34,397 nucleotides of DNA from Gammaproteobacteria bacterium (GCA_029882355.1 JAOUKV010000031.1:1-34397), one strand, 5' to 3'. Shown: positions 1-8,035, numbered from the stretch's first letter. The notes: generated from the letters alone by a model not told the origin. Made by a program: numbers and translations.

Positions 1-525
1 TTGTTTGTTGGGCCTTAGTTCTTTTGGTATTTCTTTGTAGTGTATAACTCTATCGGGATGACCTTTTGGAAATTCTGATAGTTGATCGAAAAACACATAA
101 CCATTTACTGGTATGTCAGGTATAGATTCTGAAAGGGTATTAATTTGGTAATTAAGTTCATTAAATGGATTTTTGAAAGTATAACTTTTTTGGCCTATCA
201 TTTGCGTCCATTCTTCGATGTTATCAGCACAAAATATTTTTCCGGGATAGGGCATATACATTAATAAGCTAATGCCATCATGACGCATAATTAGTCGATC
301 AATAGTGAAATAATGATCCAAGCCATCAGGCCAATGAACATTAGAGAGCTGTTTGATACCAAGGTTACTAAGTTGCCTGTGAATTTTAAAATTAAACCAG
401 TCGCGTTTTATTTTATTCCGACTCAGGTAGAGGACAGTAATAATCGTGAAGGTGAAGGCTGCTATATGTATTGCATATTGCTCAATTATTGGCGTTATTG
501 TTTGAAGCATATCAGTTGTATTCAT
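1..525 (-). CDS. Membrane-anchored NERD-like protein, partial (C-terminus beyond the window)
   Basis: Reading the minus strand from an ATG at 525 gives 175 open codons up to the window edge, so the C-terminus is missing. Residues 16-34 form one hydrophobic segment followed by a basic stretch (RNKIKRDW), which suggests an N-terminal membrane anchor with a cytoplasmic domain. Residues 70-165 resemble the nuclease-related domain (NERD): a TIDRLIM strand, then GKIF, EEWTQ, an NPFNELNYQI segment and FPKGHPDRV near the end. In nuclease-type NERD domains the strand before GKI/F carries an E-x-K catalytic pair; here the same place reads M89-Y-M91, so catalytic activity is doubtful. The upstream AAAAG is only a weak ribosome binding site. 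Plus-strand reading frames in this stretch are shadows. The family call rests on pattern recognition alone; that the frame is coding is more certain. Confidence 0.65.
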   Translation of the reverse strand, partial: MNTTDMLQTITPIIEQYAIHIAAFTFTIITVLYLSRNKIKRDWFNFKIHRQLSNLGIKQLSNVHWPDGLDHYFTIDRLIMRHDGISLLMYMPYPGKIFCADNIEEWTQMIGQKSYTFKNPFNELNYQINTLSESIPDIPVNGYVFFDQLSEFPKGHPDRVIHYKEIPKELRPNKQ

Positions 526-920
526 ATTCTTTTCGCCACATATAGCTTTACAAATAGTTACAGGAAAGACTCTATTATGTATTTTATGATAGAGCAACCG
601 TTCATTTTAGGGATATAAAAACAACAGGTTAGGTAAGTCGCTTTGTCATTTTAGACTTTGTTCTATCTCGCCTATTTTGCCAATTGTATCAAGATGGCAT
701 ATATATCTCTTAGAAAAATCATACAACTGTGATTATTAAGGCTTTAGAAACACGCAGTAGCAGTTTATAATTTCCATAAATCATGCGATTCAGGGTAGTA
801 ACGTAAAGTTTTATTTTTACGAAAAAGCAACTTATTTTAGAGCCCAGGCTCGAAGCTCTTTGGATGCTTTAAGGGCATATTCGCAGCCACACATTCATTT
901 TAAATTTTGGAAGTTATTTC
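526..920. other. Intergenic region between divergent genes
   Basis: This A+T-rich gap separates the leftward NERD-like gene from the rightward carbonic anhydrase, so it should hold both promoters. I could not find a convincing -35/-10 pair. The one clear element is an inverted repeat at 802-821 with 6-bp arms (CGTAAA/TTTACG). A 20-codon minus-strand reading frame at 832-894 has no ribosome binding site and is not called. Confidence 0.6.
802..821. promoter_or_regulatory. Inverted repeat CGTAAA-N8-TTTACG upstream of carbonic anhydrase
   Basis: Perfect 6-bp arms lie around an 8-nt A+T-rich centre, 100 bp upstream of the carbonic anhydrase start. It could be an operator for either divergent gene or a chance palindrome. 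I do not recognise a specific regulator. Confidence 0.25.
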
Positions 921-1550
921 ATGATCGATGCAATTAAAGCATTAAAATTATTACAGGAAGGAAATTCACGTTTTGTTAAAGGTTTACGTTGTGTTGAAAC
1001 CATGATGACACACGTTAAACGCGAAGAATTAACGACTGGTCAGGAACCATTTGCCATTATTTTAGGCTGTTCTGATTCTCGTGTGCCTGCTGAGTTGGTT
1101 TTTGATCAGGGGCTGGGTGATCTATTTGTAATACGTGTGGCAGGTAATATCGTTGCGCCTTCACAGATCGGCAGTGTTGAGTTTGCCGCTTCCCAGTTTA
1201 AAACACGTCTTGTTGTCGTCCTGGGACATACGCAATGTGGTGCTATCTGTGCCACCATTGAAGAAATGAAACGCCCTAACAGTGAACAGTCGCTGAATAT
1301 TAAGGCTATTGTTGACCGTATTAGACCTTCGGTTGAACCTTTTAAAGTAACTGAATTATGGGATGATGATATTGTTCTGGTAGAACAGGCAATGCGATCG
1401 AATGTTCGGGCTTCAGTTAATCAACTTAGACACGGTTCCACTATTCTGGAAAATCTGTGTGAGAATGAAAACCTGCTAATCGTTGGTGCAGAGTATTCAT
1501 TGGAAACAGGAGAAGTGGTGTTTTTTGACGGCTTGCCTGACGGTAGTTAA
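921..1550 (+). CDS. Beta-class carbonic anhydrase
   Basis: This 209-residue protein is a cytoplasmic beta-carbonic anhydrase, which interconverts CO2 and bicarbonate using zinc. The zinc ligands are visible: Cys50 and Asp52 in CSDSRV (with Arg54, forming the Asp-Arg dyad) and His103/Cys106 in HTQCG. The family's RVAGN motif follows at 72-76. Length and domain span match bacterial single-domain enzymes, and no signal peptide is present. The ATG at 921 has a GGAAG seven bases upstream. It appears to be a single-gene unit; the genes on both sides run on the other strand. The bicarbonate it makes may feed carboxylases or pH control, but nothing nearby shows which. I give no gene symbol because can and cynT types cannot be separated by eye. 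Confidence 0.95.
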   Translation: MIDAIKALKLLQEGNSRFVKGLRCVETMMTHVKREELTTGQEPFAIILGCSDSRVPAELVFDQGLGDLFVIRVAGNIVAPSQIGSVEFAASQFKTRLVVVLGHTQCGAICATIEEMKRPNSEQSLNIKAIVDRIRPSVEPFKVTELWDDDIVLVEQAMRSNVRASVNQLRHGSTILENLCENENLLIVGAEYSLETGEVVFFDGLPDGS

Positions 1551-1635
1551 AGATTCAAAGAAGCCATTCCTTTAGTGTGCCAAGTTGGCTTGGGAATTTC
1601 TTGCCGCAACCCTGCATCTATAAACCAATAAACCT

Positions 1636-1665
1636 GTTGGGTTTCATAAATAACTTCATCCCAAC
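1636..1665. repeat. REP-like imperfect palindrome GTTGGG...CCCAAC
   Basis: Arms GTTGGG (1636-1641) and CCCAAC (1660-1665) flank an 18-nt A+T-rich loop, and the minus strand reads CGTAGGTTGGG just outside. The shape is that of small intergenic palindromes common in gammaproteobacteria that begin GTAGGTTGGG. It sits between two convergent genes, where it could also act as a weak transcription barrier. Only one copy is in this window, so its repeat status is from recall, not shown here. Confidence 0.4.
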
Positions 1666-1718
1666 CTACGGTCTGTTTATATTTCATTCAGTGATACTTA
1701 CAGCTTGTTAACATGGTT

Positions 1719-1943
1719 TTATAACATGGCAATGAGTTCTGAATGATATCCACATTGTTTTGCTGTCTCAACAAAGTCCTTTGGATTAATCGCAGTCGGG
1801 TCATATTCTACAACGATTAAATGACCGTGTTTATCACGGCAAGATACCGTCATAACTCCGGGCAAATTAAGTAGCTTGTCACAAATGCCTTTCCGGTCTT
1901 CCTGCGTTGTTTCCTCATCGATATGTAATGTTATATCTGCCAT
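1719..1943 (-). CDS. Small HMA-like (heavy-metal-associated fold) protein without CxxC
   Basis: This 74-residue protein has the strand-helix-strand-strand-helix-strand pattern of HMA domains (ADITLHID, helix, LPGVMTVSCRDKHGHLIVVEYDP, helix, CGYHSEL), but the metal-binding CxxC loop after the first strand is absent. It may be a non-metal ferredoxin-like domain or use other ligands such as the CRDKHGH segment. Start choice: a perfect GGAGGT (1951-1956) lies seven bases before the ATG at 1943. A GTG three codons earlier would overlap that site and is rejected. It lies downstream of the GFA-like and nitrilase genes on the same strand, about 170 bp from the former, so it may be co-transcribed or independent. 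Function is unknown; metal handling is only a guess. Confidence 0.75.
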   Translation of the reverse strand: MADITLHIDEETTQEDRKGICDKLLNLPGVMTVSCRDKHGHLIVVEYDPTAINPKDFVETAKQCGYHSELIAML

Positions 1944-2113
1944 TTTAAACACCTCCGATCAGAGATTGCTATTTGTCCATTTATTCACCGCTCCTTATAT
2001 ATGGATTCCTAAGCTAATAGAGTTTCCTCAATTAGTTAAAAGCCGTCTTTAAATTCCATGACAACACTCGACGGCATCTTCTTCGTTGATGGAATCGTGA
2101 AACATTTTTAAAA

Positions 2114-2569
2114 CTATTCAGCTAATTCTTCTCCCGTGCCTCCAGCTTCTGCTGGCAGGTCTTTGAACTTGGGTAGCTCATCTTGCATAGATTGTACGTT
2201 CTCCTGATAGTGCACGTGGAAGGCGGGTTTGAAGGCGAAGTTTTTAATGACAGCTGAGGGCACATCGATCAGTCCCATCATTGGGTGATCGGTGTATAAG
2301 TGACCGCCGCAGGTTTTGCACCATTGACGAATACTGACCACGGTTTCATCGTTTGAGCCCGGATTCTTGTCAAATGCGGCGATGTTATCCAGCCCTCTGG
2401 TGACATGAATATTATCGGGCTTCCACAGCGTAAAGGCACTAACAGGTCCAGCTGACCAGTGCCTGCATGAGTCGCAGTGACAGTAGGCCATGGCTTCTGG
2501 TTCACCTGTTAATGTGAACTCGACGTCACCACAAAAACAGCTGCCTTTATGTTTTATTTTGTCGTTCAC
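2114..2569 (-). CDS. GFA/Mss4-fold zinc protein (glutathione-dependent formaldehyde-activating enzyme family)
   Basis: This 151-residue protein carries the cysteine pattern of the GFA (CENP-V) family: Cys11/Cys13 in CFCG, Cys30/Cys32/Cys35 in CHCDSC and Cys84/Cys87 in WCKTCG, which bind zinc on an Mss4-like fold. The named founder, Gfa, was proposed to speed the condensation of formaldehyde with glutathione, but most family members have unknown substrates. Translation starts at a GTG at 2569, eight bases after AGGAG; no ATG serves better. The gene begins 54 bp after the nitrilase stop on the same strand, so the two are probably co-transcribed and may act on the same small molecule. The acidic tail (GGTGEELAE) is unremarkable. 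Confidence 0.85.
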   Translation of the reverse strand: MNDKIKHKGSCFCGDVEFTLTGEPEAMAYCHCDSCRHWSAGPVSAFTLWKPDNIHVTRGLDNIAAFDKNPGSNDETVVSIRQWCKTCGGHLYTDHPMMGLIDVPSAVIKNFAFKPAFHVHYQENVQSMQDELPKFKDLPAEAGGTGEELAE

Positions 2570-2623
2570 GGTCTTTCTCCTAATTGTTATTTAACAGGAT
2601 GCTACGTTTTTTTAATGGCTTAG

Positions 2624-3562
2624 TCAGTCTTCAAATTCTATGGGACTCTGCGGTTTGTTATTGACGTGAAGGGTAAATATGTCTGGCCGTGAATAGTGAC
2701 CTACAACATCCAGCGCTCTTCGTGCTGATGTGACTTTTTCTAAATCAATTTCACAATACAGAATGCCGGACTCTTCTCGTAGTGGGCCAGCCATGATTTC
2801 ACCACCGGGAGCAATGATGATGGAGTCTCCTGGATTAACCCATTCATCGGCATCAGGATAGAGTTTTGATTTCTCTGGGAAATCGTCAGGGAAATCACTG
2901 CCTTTCATGAGGTTGCCACAACCGACGACCCAGCAGCAGCCTTCACGTGCGATGTGTTGCAGACTACCAATCCAGCCTTCACCACTGTCGTAAGTGGGTG
3001 CGATGTAAATTTCTATACCCTGTGCGTATAGGGCGTATCTCGCCAGTGGCATAAAGTTTTCCCAGCAGAGTAGTGCGCCAACGCGGCCAGCGTTGGTTTC
3101 AACTACTTTTAAACCGGTGGCATCGCCAAAGCCCCAGACCATTCGCTCTGGATTGGTGGGCATTAATTTACGGTGTTTGTTTAACAGTTTGCCATCGTCT
3201 CCGATAATGATGACACTGTTGTAAAGCGTTGTCTCGCTGAGTTCGTAGTCTCTTTCTTCGACACCACAAACGATGCTGACATTATGGTTTTTAGCCGCTT
3301 CAAAGAGGGGCTGCAAATCATCAGAACTCATATTGACGGAATTTTTTAATAAACGCGCATGCAACTCATCAGAAAGGTTCCAGTCACCTCCGGGTCTTAG
3401 TCGCCATATCCAGGAAGGGTAGCCAGGTATAAATGCTTCGGTAAAGACAACCAGCTTCGCGCCATTGCCTGCGGCTTCTTCGACTGCACTTACAGCAGAG
3501 TCTATGGTTTTGATTTTATCCAGAAAAACGGGGGCTTTTTGAACGACAGCTATTTTAGTCAT
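2624..3562 (-). CDS. Nitrilase (CWEN-type, carbon-nitrogen hydrolase superfamily)
   Basis: The 312-residue protein is a cytoplasmic nitrilase-superfamily enzyme, which cleaves C-N bonds through a Glu-Lys-Cys triad. Here the triad is Glu42 (TEAF), Lys132 (KHRKLMPT) and Cys166 (LLCWENF). The CWEN signature after the cysteine points to true nitrilases (nitrile to acid plus ammonia) rather than amidases or beta-ureidopropionases. Length is at the short end for nitrilases but complete, ending in the HYSRPDIF strand typical of the family. AGGAGAC stands six bases before the ATG. It is the first gene of a likely operon with the GFA-family gene. The natural substrate cannot be read from the sequence; detoxification of cyano compounds or use of nitriles as nitrogen source are both possible. 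Confidence 0.92.
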   Translation of the reverse strand: MTKIAVVQKAPVFLDKIKTIDSAVSAVEEAAGNGAKLVVFTEAFIPGYPSWIWRLRPGGDWNLSDELHARLLKNSVNMSSDDLQPLFEAAKNHNVSIVCGVEERDYELSETTLYNSVIIIGDDGKLLNKHRKLMPTNPERMVWGFGDATGLKVVETNAGRVGALLCWENFMPLARYALYAQGIEIYIAPTYDSGEGWIGSLQHIAREGCCWVVGCGNLMKGSDFPDDFPEKSKLYPDADEWVNPGDSIIIAPGGEIMAGPLREESGILYCEIDLEKVTSARRALDVVGHYSRPDIFTLHVNNKPQSPIEFED

Positions 3563-3786
3563 TTCTGTCTCCTTTACCGATTAGCTTCGTAGTGAAGCTG
3601 TGTAAATGACATGTGTCCAATAATGCATTTCAGGCAACCTGTAATTTTACGCTTTTCATATTTAAATAAACCCAATGAAAATTCTGGGAATTAAAATTTC
3701 TTAGGCAGCAATTGCCTCTAATCAAGATTACGGTTTGAAATATCTGATAGCATGAAAATTCGCTAAAAAGGAGAAGGGCGAATATT

Positions 3787-3876
3787 ATGTCTGACAATTT
3801 CAAAAATAGATTAAAGCGCTTTAACCGTGATTTGATTTGTTTGAATGCGGTAAGTTATAGTATCGTAAGCATATAG
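3787..3876 (+). CDS. Possible 29-residue leader peptide upstream of the Lol-like operon
   Basis: An ATG at 3787 opens 29 codons (MSDNFKNRLKRFNRDLIC...) ending 18 bp before the GTG of the LolA-like gene. Purine-rich AAGGAG and AAGGG lie 13 and about 8 bases upstream. The basic first half resembles nothing I recognise. Against it, the best promoter for the operon lies inside this frame, so it would not be on that transcript. It could be a small protein from an upstream promoter, or chance. Confidence 0.22.
   Translation: MSDNFKNRLKRFNRDLICLNAVSYSIVSI
3832..3861 (+). promoter_or_regulatory. Sigma70-like promoter for the Lol-like operon
   Basis: TTGATT (3832-3837, 4/6 to consensus) and TATAGT (3856-3861, 5/6) are 18 bp apart. 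Predicted transcription would start near 3868, about 27 nt before the GTG start and just ahead of the AGGAGG ribosome binding site. No other promoter-like pair of this quality was seen in the region. Confidence 0.4.
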
Positions 3877-3894
3877 TTTACAGGAGGTACCATA

Positions 3895-4698
3895 GTGCTA
3901 GCGGAGTATCAAATGTCGAGTAATCTAGCTACTTCAGTGTCTATTTATAGGACGTTCTGTCGTTTTGTTTTTATTGTCTGCCTGTCGCTGCTTTCTTCTA
4001 CTGCCAACGCCATTGAGATTGATGAGCTGATCCGTCACATTGATGAGCTCTGGCGCGGCAATACTTCACATGCCACTATGACTATGAGTGTCAAAACGCA
4101 GCGTTATCAACGCAGCATGACGATGGAGGCCTGGTCGCGTGGTAAAGATTATTCACTGGTATTAATCCGGGAACCGATTAAAGACAGGGGCATCGCTACA
4201 CTTAAGGTTGTGGAAAATATCTGGAACTACCTGCCCAAAATAAATCGTGTGACCAAGGTGCCTTCGAGCATGATGTCCGGTTCGTGGATGGGCAGTCATT
4301 TTACCAATGATGATTTAATCAAGGAGAGTAGCTTTCAGGATGATTACACCTCGAGTATCACTTTTGAAGGTGAACGCAATGGACGAGACATTTATGAAAT
4401 AACTTCTCTGCCTAAAATGGATGCCGCCGTTGTCTGGGGCAAGGTGGTGATGCTTATTGAGCAGGACACGCTGGCGCCTTATAAAGCGGTTTATTACGAT
4501 GAAGAAGGACTGTTGATGCGCACCATGACTTTTGATCAGACGCAAAAGATTGGTGATCGAACCATTCCCATGCGCATGAGCCTGCAACCCGAAGACAAAC
4601 CCGATGAGTCAACGGTGATTGTATACCAGAGCATTGTTTTTGATATTGCACTGGAAGACGATTTCTTTTCGCTGCAAAGTTTGCGACAACGGCGCTAG
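3895..4698 (+). CDS. LolA-like periplasmic outer-membrane lipoprotein-sorting protein
   Basis: The 267-residue product starts with a signal peptide (hydrophobic core about residues 24-35, likely cleavage after TANA at 39). The mature part has the features of the LolA-like 'outer membrane lipoprotein-sorting protein' family: an N-terminal helix (IDELIRHIDELWRG), then successive strands of a half-barrel including TMTMEAWSRGKDYSLVLI, IWNYLPKINRVTKVPSSMMSGSW and a C-terminal YQSIVFDIALEDDFFSL. In that fold a hydrophobic cavity holds acyl chains. GTG at 3895 follows AGGAGG with seven-base spacing; ATG at 3913 with GGAG at six bases is a real alternative and keeps the signal peptide. Five bases separate its stop from the first permease. 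Its likely job is to carry cargo from the adjacent ABC complex across the periplasm. Confidence 0.82.
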   Translation: MLAEYQMSSNLATSVSIYRTFCRFVFIVCLSLLSSTANAIEIDELIRHIDELWRGNTSHATMTMSVKTQRYQRSMTMEAWSRGKDYSLVLIREPIKDRGIATLKVVENIWNYLPKINRVTKVPSSMMSGSWMGSHFTNDDLIKESSFQDDYTSSITFEGERNGRDIYEITSLPKMDAAVVWGKVVMLIEQDTLAPYKAVYYDEEGLLMRTMTFDQTQKIGDRTIPMRMSLQPEDKPDESTVIVYQSIVFDIALEDDFFSLQSLRQRR

Positions 4699-4703
4699 AT
4701 ATT

Positions 4704-6017
4704 ATGTCAGCCCTCCACGCCCTGGCTGTTTTTAATCGTTTACCGATACTGCTGTTTATGGCCTGGCGAAATATCTGGCGCAACCCTGTACGCAGTGCCT
4801 TGACGATTTCGGCGCTGGCAGGTGGCCTGGTCATGGTGATTCTTTATTCCACATTGCTGGAAGGCATGACACGGCAGATGGTGAAGTTCGCCACTGAAAT
4901 TTCCACCGGTCATATACAGGTACAGCGACAGGCATTTATCGATGATCAGGATCTCTATGCCACCTTGCCCTGGTCCTATCTACAAACACTGGAGCAGCAA
5001 TTCCCAAACATTCACATAACACCGCGTTTGTATTCTGCGGCACTCGCCAGTGCAGAGAATACCTCTACTGGCGTTCTCATCAAGGCGGTTGATGCCCAAC
5101 GTGAAGCTGCGGTTACACAGATGCTGAGCCATGTGCGCCGTGGTGAATTAAATCTGGCCGTGGCTGAAACTCTGGACGATGGCCTGATACGTTACAACGT
5201 GGTTATCGGTGCACAGCTCGCGAAAAACATGAATCTTGAGCCTGGCAGTGAATTGGTGCTGGTGACGCAGGCCGCTGATGGCAGTATTGGCAATGCACTC
5301 TATCGGATTGCTGCAATCCTGAAACCGCTGGAACCGAGCTTTGATCGCATGGGTGTGCTGATGTCCATCGAAGCCTATCAACAGTTGATGTATCTGCAGG
5401 ACGGTTTTCATGAGCTGTCAATTAAGCTCGATGATGCCACATCACTTGAAGATGTTCAGGCCGCGCTTGATACAAAACTTAAATTGATCATGACCAGTCA
5501 GTCACTCGATGCGCTTGGCGGTGTCCCGGTGGTGCGCAACTGGCGACAGATAACACCGGCCATTGCCGATATGCTGGAGCTGAGTAAAACGATGAATTTT
5601 ATTATCGGTTTTATCGTTGTTGGACTGGCTTCAATGGGCATGCTCAATACCATGCTCATGGCCATACATGAACGCAGGCATGAGTTTGGCGTACTGCTGG
5701 CCGTTGGCATGAAACGTCGCTGGCTGTTATTGATGGTGCTGTTTGAATCTTTTTTTCTGGCCCTGGTATCCGCTTTTGTCGGCTCTTTTATCGGTATTAT
5801 TTTTGCCGCTTATTTTGAGGATCACGGCATCGACTTTAGTGCCTCGATGCCCGATGGTTATGACTGGGCGGGCATGGTATTCGAGCCGGTGATGAAAGGT
5901 TATCTCGAACCTGCACATGTAGTGAATGCCTGCGTGTTGATGATTTTTGTCACCCTGTTTGCCTCGTTGATTCCTTCATGGCGCATAGCCCGTCTTAAAC
6001 CGGTGGAGGTAATGTGA
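4704..6017 (+). CDS. FtsX/LolC-type ABC transporter permease (first of two)
   Basis: This 437-residue inner-membrane protein has the four-segment layout of type VII (LolCDE/MacB) permeases. One membrane helix sits near residues 30-52 after the AWRNIWRNPVRS motif, followed by a periplasmic domain of about 240 residues, then three helices near 298-320, 341-371 and 406-430. The end, RIARLKPVEVM, matches the family's C-terminal R-x-x-P-x-E signature. Such permeases do not move substrate through a channel but transmit ATPase motion to the periplasmic side, lifting lipids or lipoproteins out of the inner membrane. No good ribosome binding site precedes the ATG, so translation is probably coupled to the gene five bases upstream. 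Its GGAGGT near the stop serves the next gene. Confidence 0.9.
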   Translation: MSALHALAVFNRLPILLFMAWRNIWRNPVRSALTISALAGGLVMVILYSTLLEGMTRQMVKFATEISTGHIQVQRQAFIDDQDLYATLPWSYLQTLEQQFPNIHITPRLYSAALASAENTSTGVLIKAVDAQREAAVTQMLSHVRRGELNLAVAETLDDGLIRYNVVIGAQLAKNMNLEPGSELVLVTQAADGSIGNALYRIAAILKPLEPSFDRMGVLMSIEAYQQLMYLQDGFHELSIKLDDATSLEDVQAALDTKLKLIMTSQSLDALGGVPVVRNWRQITPAIADMLELSKTMNFIIGFIVVGLASMGMLNTMLMAIHERRHEFGVLLAVGMKRRWLLLMVLFESFFLALVSAFVGSFIGIIFAAYFEDHGIDFSASMPDGYDWAGMVFEPVMKGYLEPAHVVNACVLMIFVTLFASLIPSWRIARLKPVEVM

Positions 6018-7294
6018 TGGGCAAAGCCCACAGCCATCTACCCTTGTCGATGTTATTAATGCTGGCCTGGCGCAATGTATGGCGGCATCGTCGGCGTACG
6101 CTAATCACACTCTCATCGATTGCCATTGGCTTTGGCCTGGCGGTGTTATTTATTGGAATTGGTGACGGCAGTCACAACTCGATGATTCGCAATGCCATTA
6201 AACTCGGCGATGGACACATTACTATTCAGCCCGAGAGTTATCTTCAGGCACCGGCTAATTATAAATATATCTCCGACGGTGTGACCCTGTCGACAGCATT
6301 AGATGCGCTCAATATCAACGGCAGTGTTTCAGCGCGGATTTCCTTACAGGTACTCGCCAGTACGGCGAATAATTCTGTGGGTGCCGCCCTCGAAGGTTTT
6401 GTGAGCAACAATGATCAGCGTCAGCAGATGCTGGAACCCCTGTTGATTGATGGCAGCTGGATTGAAGCGGGGGATCATCGCGGCATTGTTATAGGTGATG
6501 GTATGGCACGTAAGCTGAAAGTAAAAGTCGGCAGTAAAGTAGTTTTAATGGCCGGCAAACGCGGTGGCGATTCACAGGCACAACTGGGTCGGGTGCGTGG
6601 AATTTTTGATTCCCACGTTGATGAGCTGGATGATTTTCTGGTATTGAGTGATCTGCAGTTTGCGCAATATTTTCTTGCCGGTGAAGGTGCCATTATTGCA
6701 CAGGCACCAGTGACGCGTTTTGCGGTGTTTCTGGATGATCCGGACTCAATAACCTACTGGAATACACTGATTAAATCGGCGATTGATAATGATTCAGTGG
6801 CAGTACTGGACTGGCAGGAAATGATGCCGCAACTGGTGCAATTTATTATTATTGATGATGCCGGCAACTATGTTTTTTTGATCCTGATTTTAATCATGGT
6901 GGTGTTTGGTATTGTCAATACCGTACTGATGAGCGTACTGGAACGCACCCGCGAATTTGGCCTGTTGCGAGCGCTCGGGCTCGGTCGTCGACATCTCCTG
7001 TTACTGGTGTTTTGTGAGTCGCTATTACTGAGTGTGCTGGCGGTGGTCATTGGCTGGATTGTCGGCGGCGGAACACACTGGTGGTTTTCTCAGCACGGCA
7101 TCGATTTTTCAGCGTTGATGCCTGATGGCACAGCCTTGATGGGCACCTTTATGGATCCTGTTATTTTTACAGAACTGTCCTGGGATCGTGTTACTCAGCT
7201 GACCACCATTATCTTTGTTACGACTCTGCTGAGTGGGATCTATCCCGCAATCAAGGCCGCGCGGATCACGCCTGTAGAAGCAATTCGTACATGA
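6017..7294 (+). CDS. FtsX/LolC-type ABC transporter permease (second of two)
   Basis: This 425-residue paralogue of the preceding permease has the same plan: helix near residues 28-48 after LAWRNVWRHRRRT, a periplasmic domain, helices near 284-306, 325-352 and 394-415, and the closing AARITPVEAIRT. Two different permeases plus one ATPase suggest a heterodimer as in LolC/LolE. Start choice: ATG at 6017 overlaps the previous TGA (TGATG) and lies six bases after GGAGGT; the GTG at 6014 would have spacing three and is less likely. Overlap and spacing point to tight translational coupling and equal amounts of both permeases. The substrate is unknown; the LolA-like gene and the outer-membrane barrel in the same operon favour a hydrophobic cargo. 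Confidence 0.9.
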   Translation: MGKAHSHLPLSMLLMLAWRNVWRHRRRTLITLSSIAIGFGLAVLFIGIGDGSHNSMIRNAIKLGDGHITIQPESYLQAPANYKYISDGVTLSTALDALNINGSVSARISLQVLASTANNSVGAALEGFVSNNDQRQQMLEPLLIDGSWIEAGDHRGIVIGDGMARKLKVKVGSKVVLMAGKRGGDSQAQLGRVRGIFDSHVDELDDFLVLSDLQFAQYFLAGEGAIIAQAPVTRFAVFLDDPDSITYWNTLIKSAIDNDSVAVLDWQEMMPQLVQFIIIDDAGNYVFLILILIMVVFGIVNTVLMSVLERTREFGLLRALGLGRRHLLLLVFCESLLLSVLAVVIGWIVGGGTHWWFSQHGIDFSALMPDGTALMGTFMDPVIFTELSWDRVTQLTTIIFVTTLLSGIYPAIKAARITPVEAIRT

Positions 7295-7327
7295 TTAAAA
7301 TGAATATTCAACTGTCGGAATATTAAT

Positions 7328-8035
7328 ATGGCATTACTAACATTACAGGGCATCAGCAAACACTACCTGCAGGGTGAGCTACAGGTTAATGCATTGAGTG
7401 ACATAAACCTGAACGTAGAAGAGGGTGAGTTCGCAGCGCTTGTAGGGCCTTCTGGATCGGGCAAGACAACGCTGCTTAATATCATCGGCGGCCTGGATGC
7501 GCCAACACAAGGTCTTACACAATTGAACAATACGGATATTACCGGCTTAAGTGAAGCCGAGTTATCCGACTTTCGATTGTTTCAGCTGGGATTTATTTTT
7601 CAGGCCTACAACCTGGTGCCGGTACTCAGCGCACTGGAAAATGTTGAGCTGGTCATGGTGTTACAGGGTCGACATGCCAACGAGCGACGTGAACGCGCCG
7701 AGCATTATTTGCAGCTGGTTGGCCTGCAGGACATCATGCAGCGTCGGCCTTCAGCTCTCAGTGGTGGACAGCAACAACGCGTTGCAGTAGCGCGCGCACT
7801 GGCTGCAGGGCCGCGTCTGGTACTGGCCGATGAACCGACGGCTAATCTGGATTCCGAGAATGCAACCGCGCTGCTCGATATAATGCACCGACTATCTCAC
7901 GAAGAAAAAACCACTTTTATTTTCTCTACGCATGATCCCCGTGTAATGGAACGAGCCGAGCGAATTATTACCCTGCACGACGGAAAAATTGTTAGTGACG
8001 AGTGCCATCAACGTCATCATGAGCCAACGATTTAA
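7328..8035 (+). CDS. LolD/MacB-type ABC transporter ATP-binding protein
   Basis: The 235-residue cytoplasmic ATPase has all standard motifs: Walker A GPSGSGKT at 40-47, Q-loop Gln92 in FIFQAYNLVPVLSALENVEL, signature LSGGQ at 144-148, Walker B LVLADE at 164-169 with catalytic Glu169, and H-loop His202. The FIFQxxNLxPxLxxxENV stretch is typical of the LolD/FtsE/MacB subgroup, which pairs with FtsX-like permeases. It starts 33 bp after the second permease with a weak GGAA site and its last 17 bp overlap the next gene. It powers the transporter formed with the two permeases upstream. Confidence 0.95.
   Translation: MALLTLQGISKHYLQGELQVNALSDINLNVEEGEFAALVGPSGSGKTTLLNIIGGLDAPTQGLTQLNNTDITGLSEAELSDFRLFQLGFIFQAYNLVPVLSALENVELVMVLQGRHANERRERAEHYLQLVGLQDIMQRRPSALSGGQQQRVAVARALAAGPRLVLADEPTANLDSENATALLDIMHRLSHEEKTTFIFSTHDPRVMERAERIITLHDGKIVSDECHQRHHEPTI

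Larger units (their letters stand above)
3563..3894. other. Divergent intergenic region (nitrilase / Lol-like operon)
   Basis: This gap holds the start regions of two divergent transcription units. Visible elements are a hairpin AGCTTC-GTAGT-GAAGCT next to the nitrilase start, a short inverted repeat AGGCA-GCAAT-TGCCT near 3703-3717, a 29-codon open frame at 3787-3876 and a sigma70-like promoter at 3832-3861. I found no clear promoter for the nitrilase strand. Confidence 0.5.

Noticed and set aside
313-618. Plus-strand 101-codon reading frame
   Set aside because: It overlaps the minus-strand NERD-like gene, which has recognisable domain segments; the plus translation has Cys/Tyr-rich, non-protein-like composition.
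832-894. Minus-strand 20-codon frame (MCGCEYALKASKELRAWALK)
   Set aside because: Its composition is intriguing and it might be a gene remnant, but it has no ribosome binding site and is too short to support.
2049-2105. Minus-strand 18-codon frame after the GFA-family gene (MFHDSINEEDAVECCHGI)
   Set aside because: No ribosome binding site and no recognisable family; too short to separate from chance.
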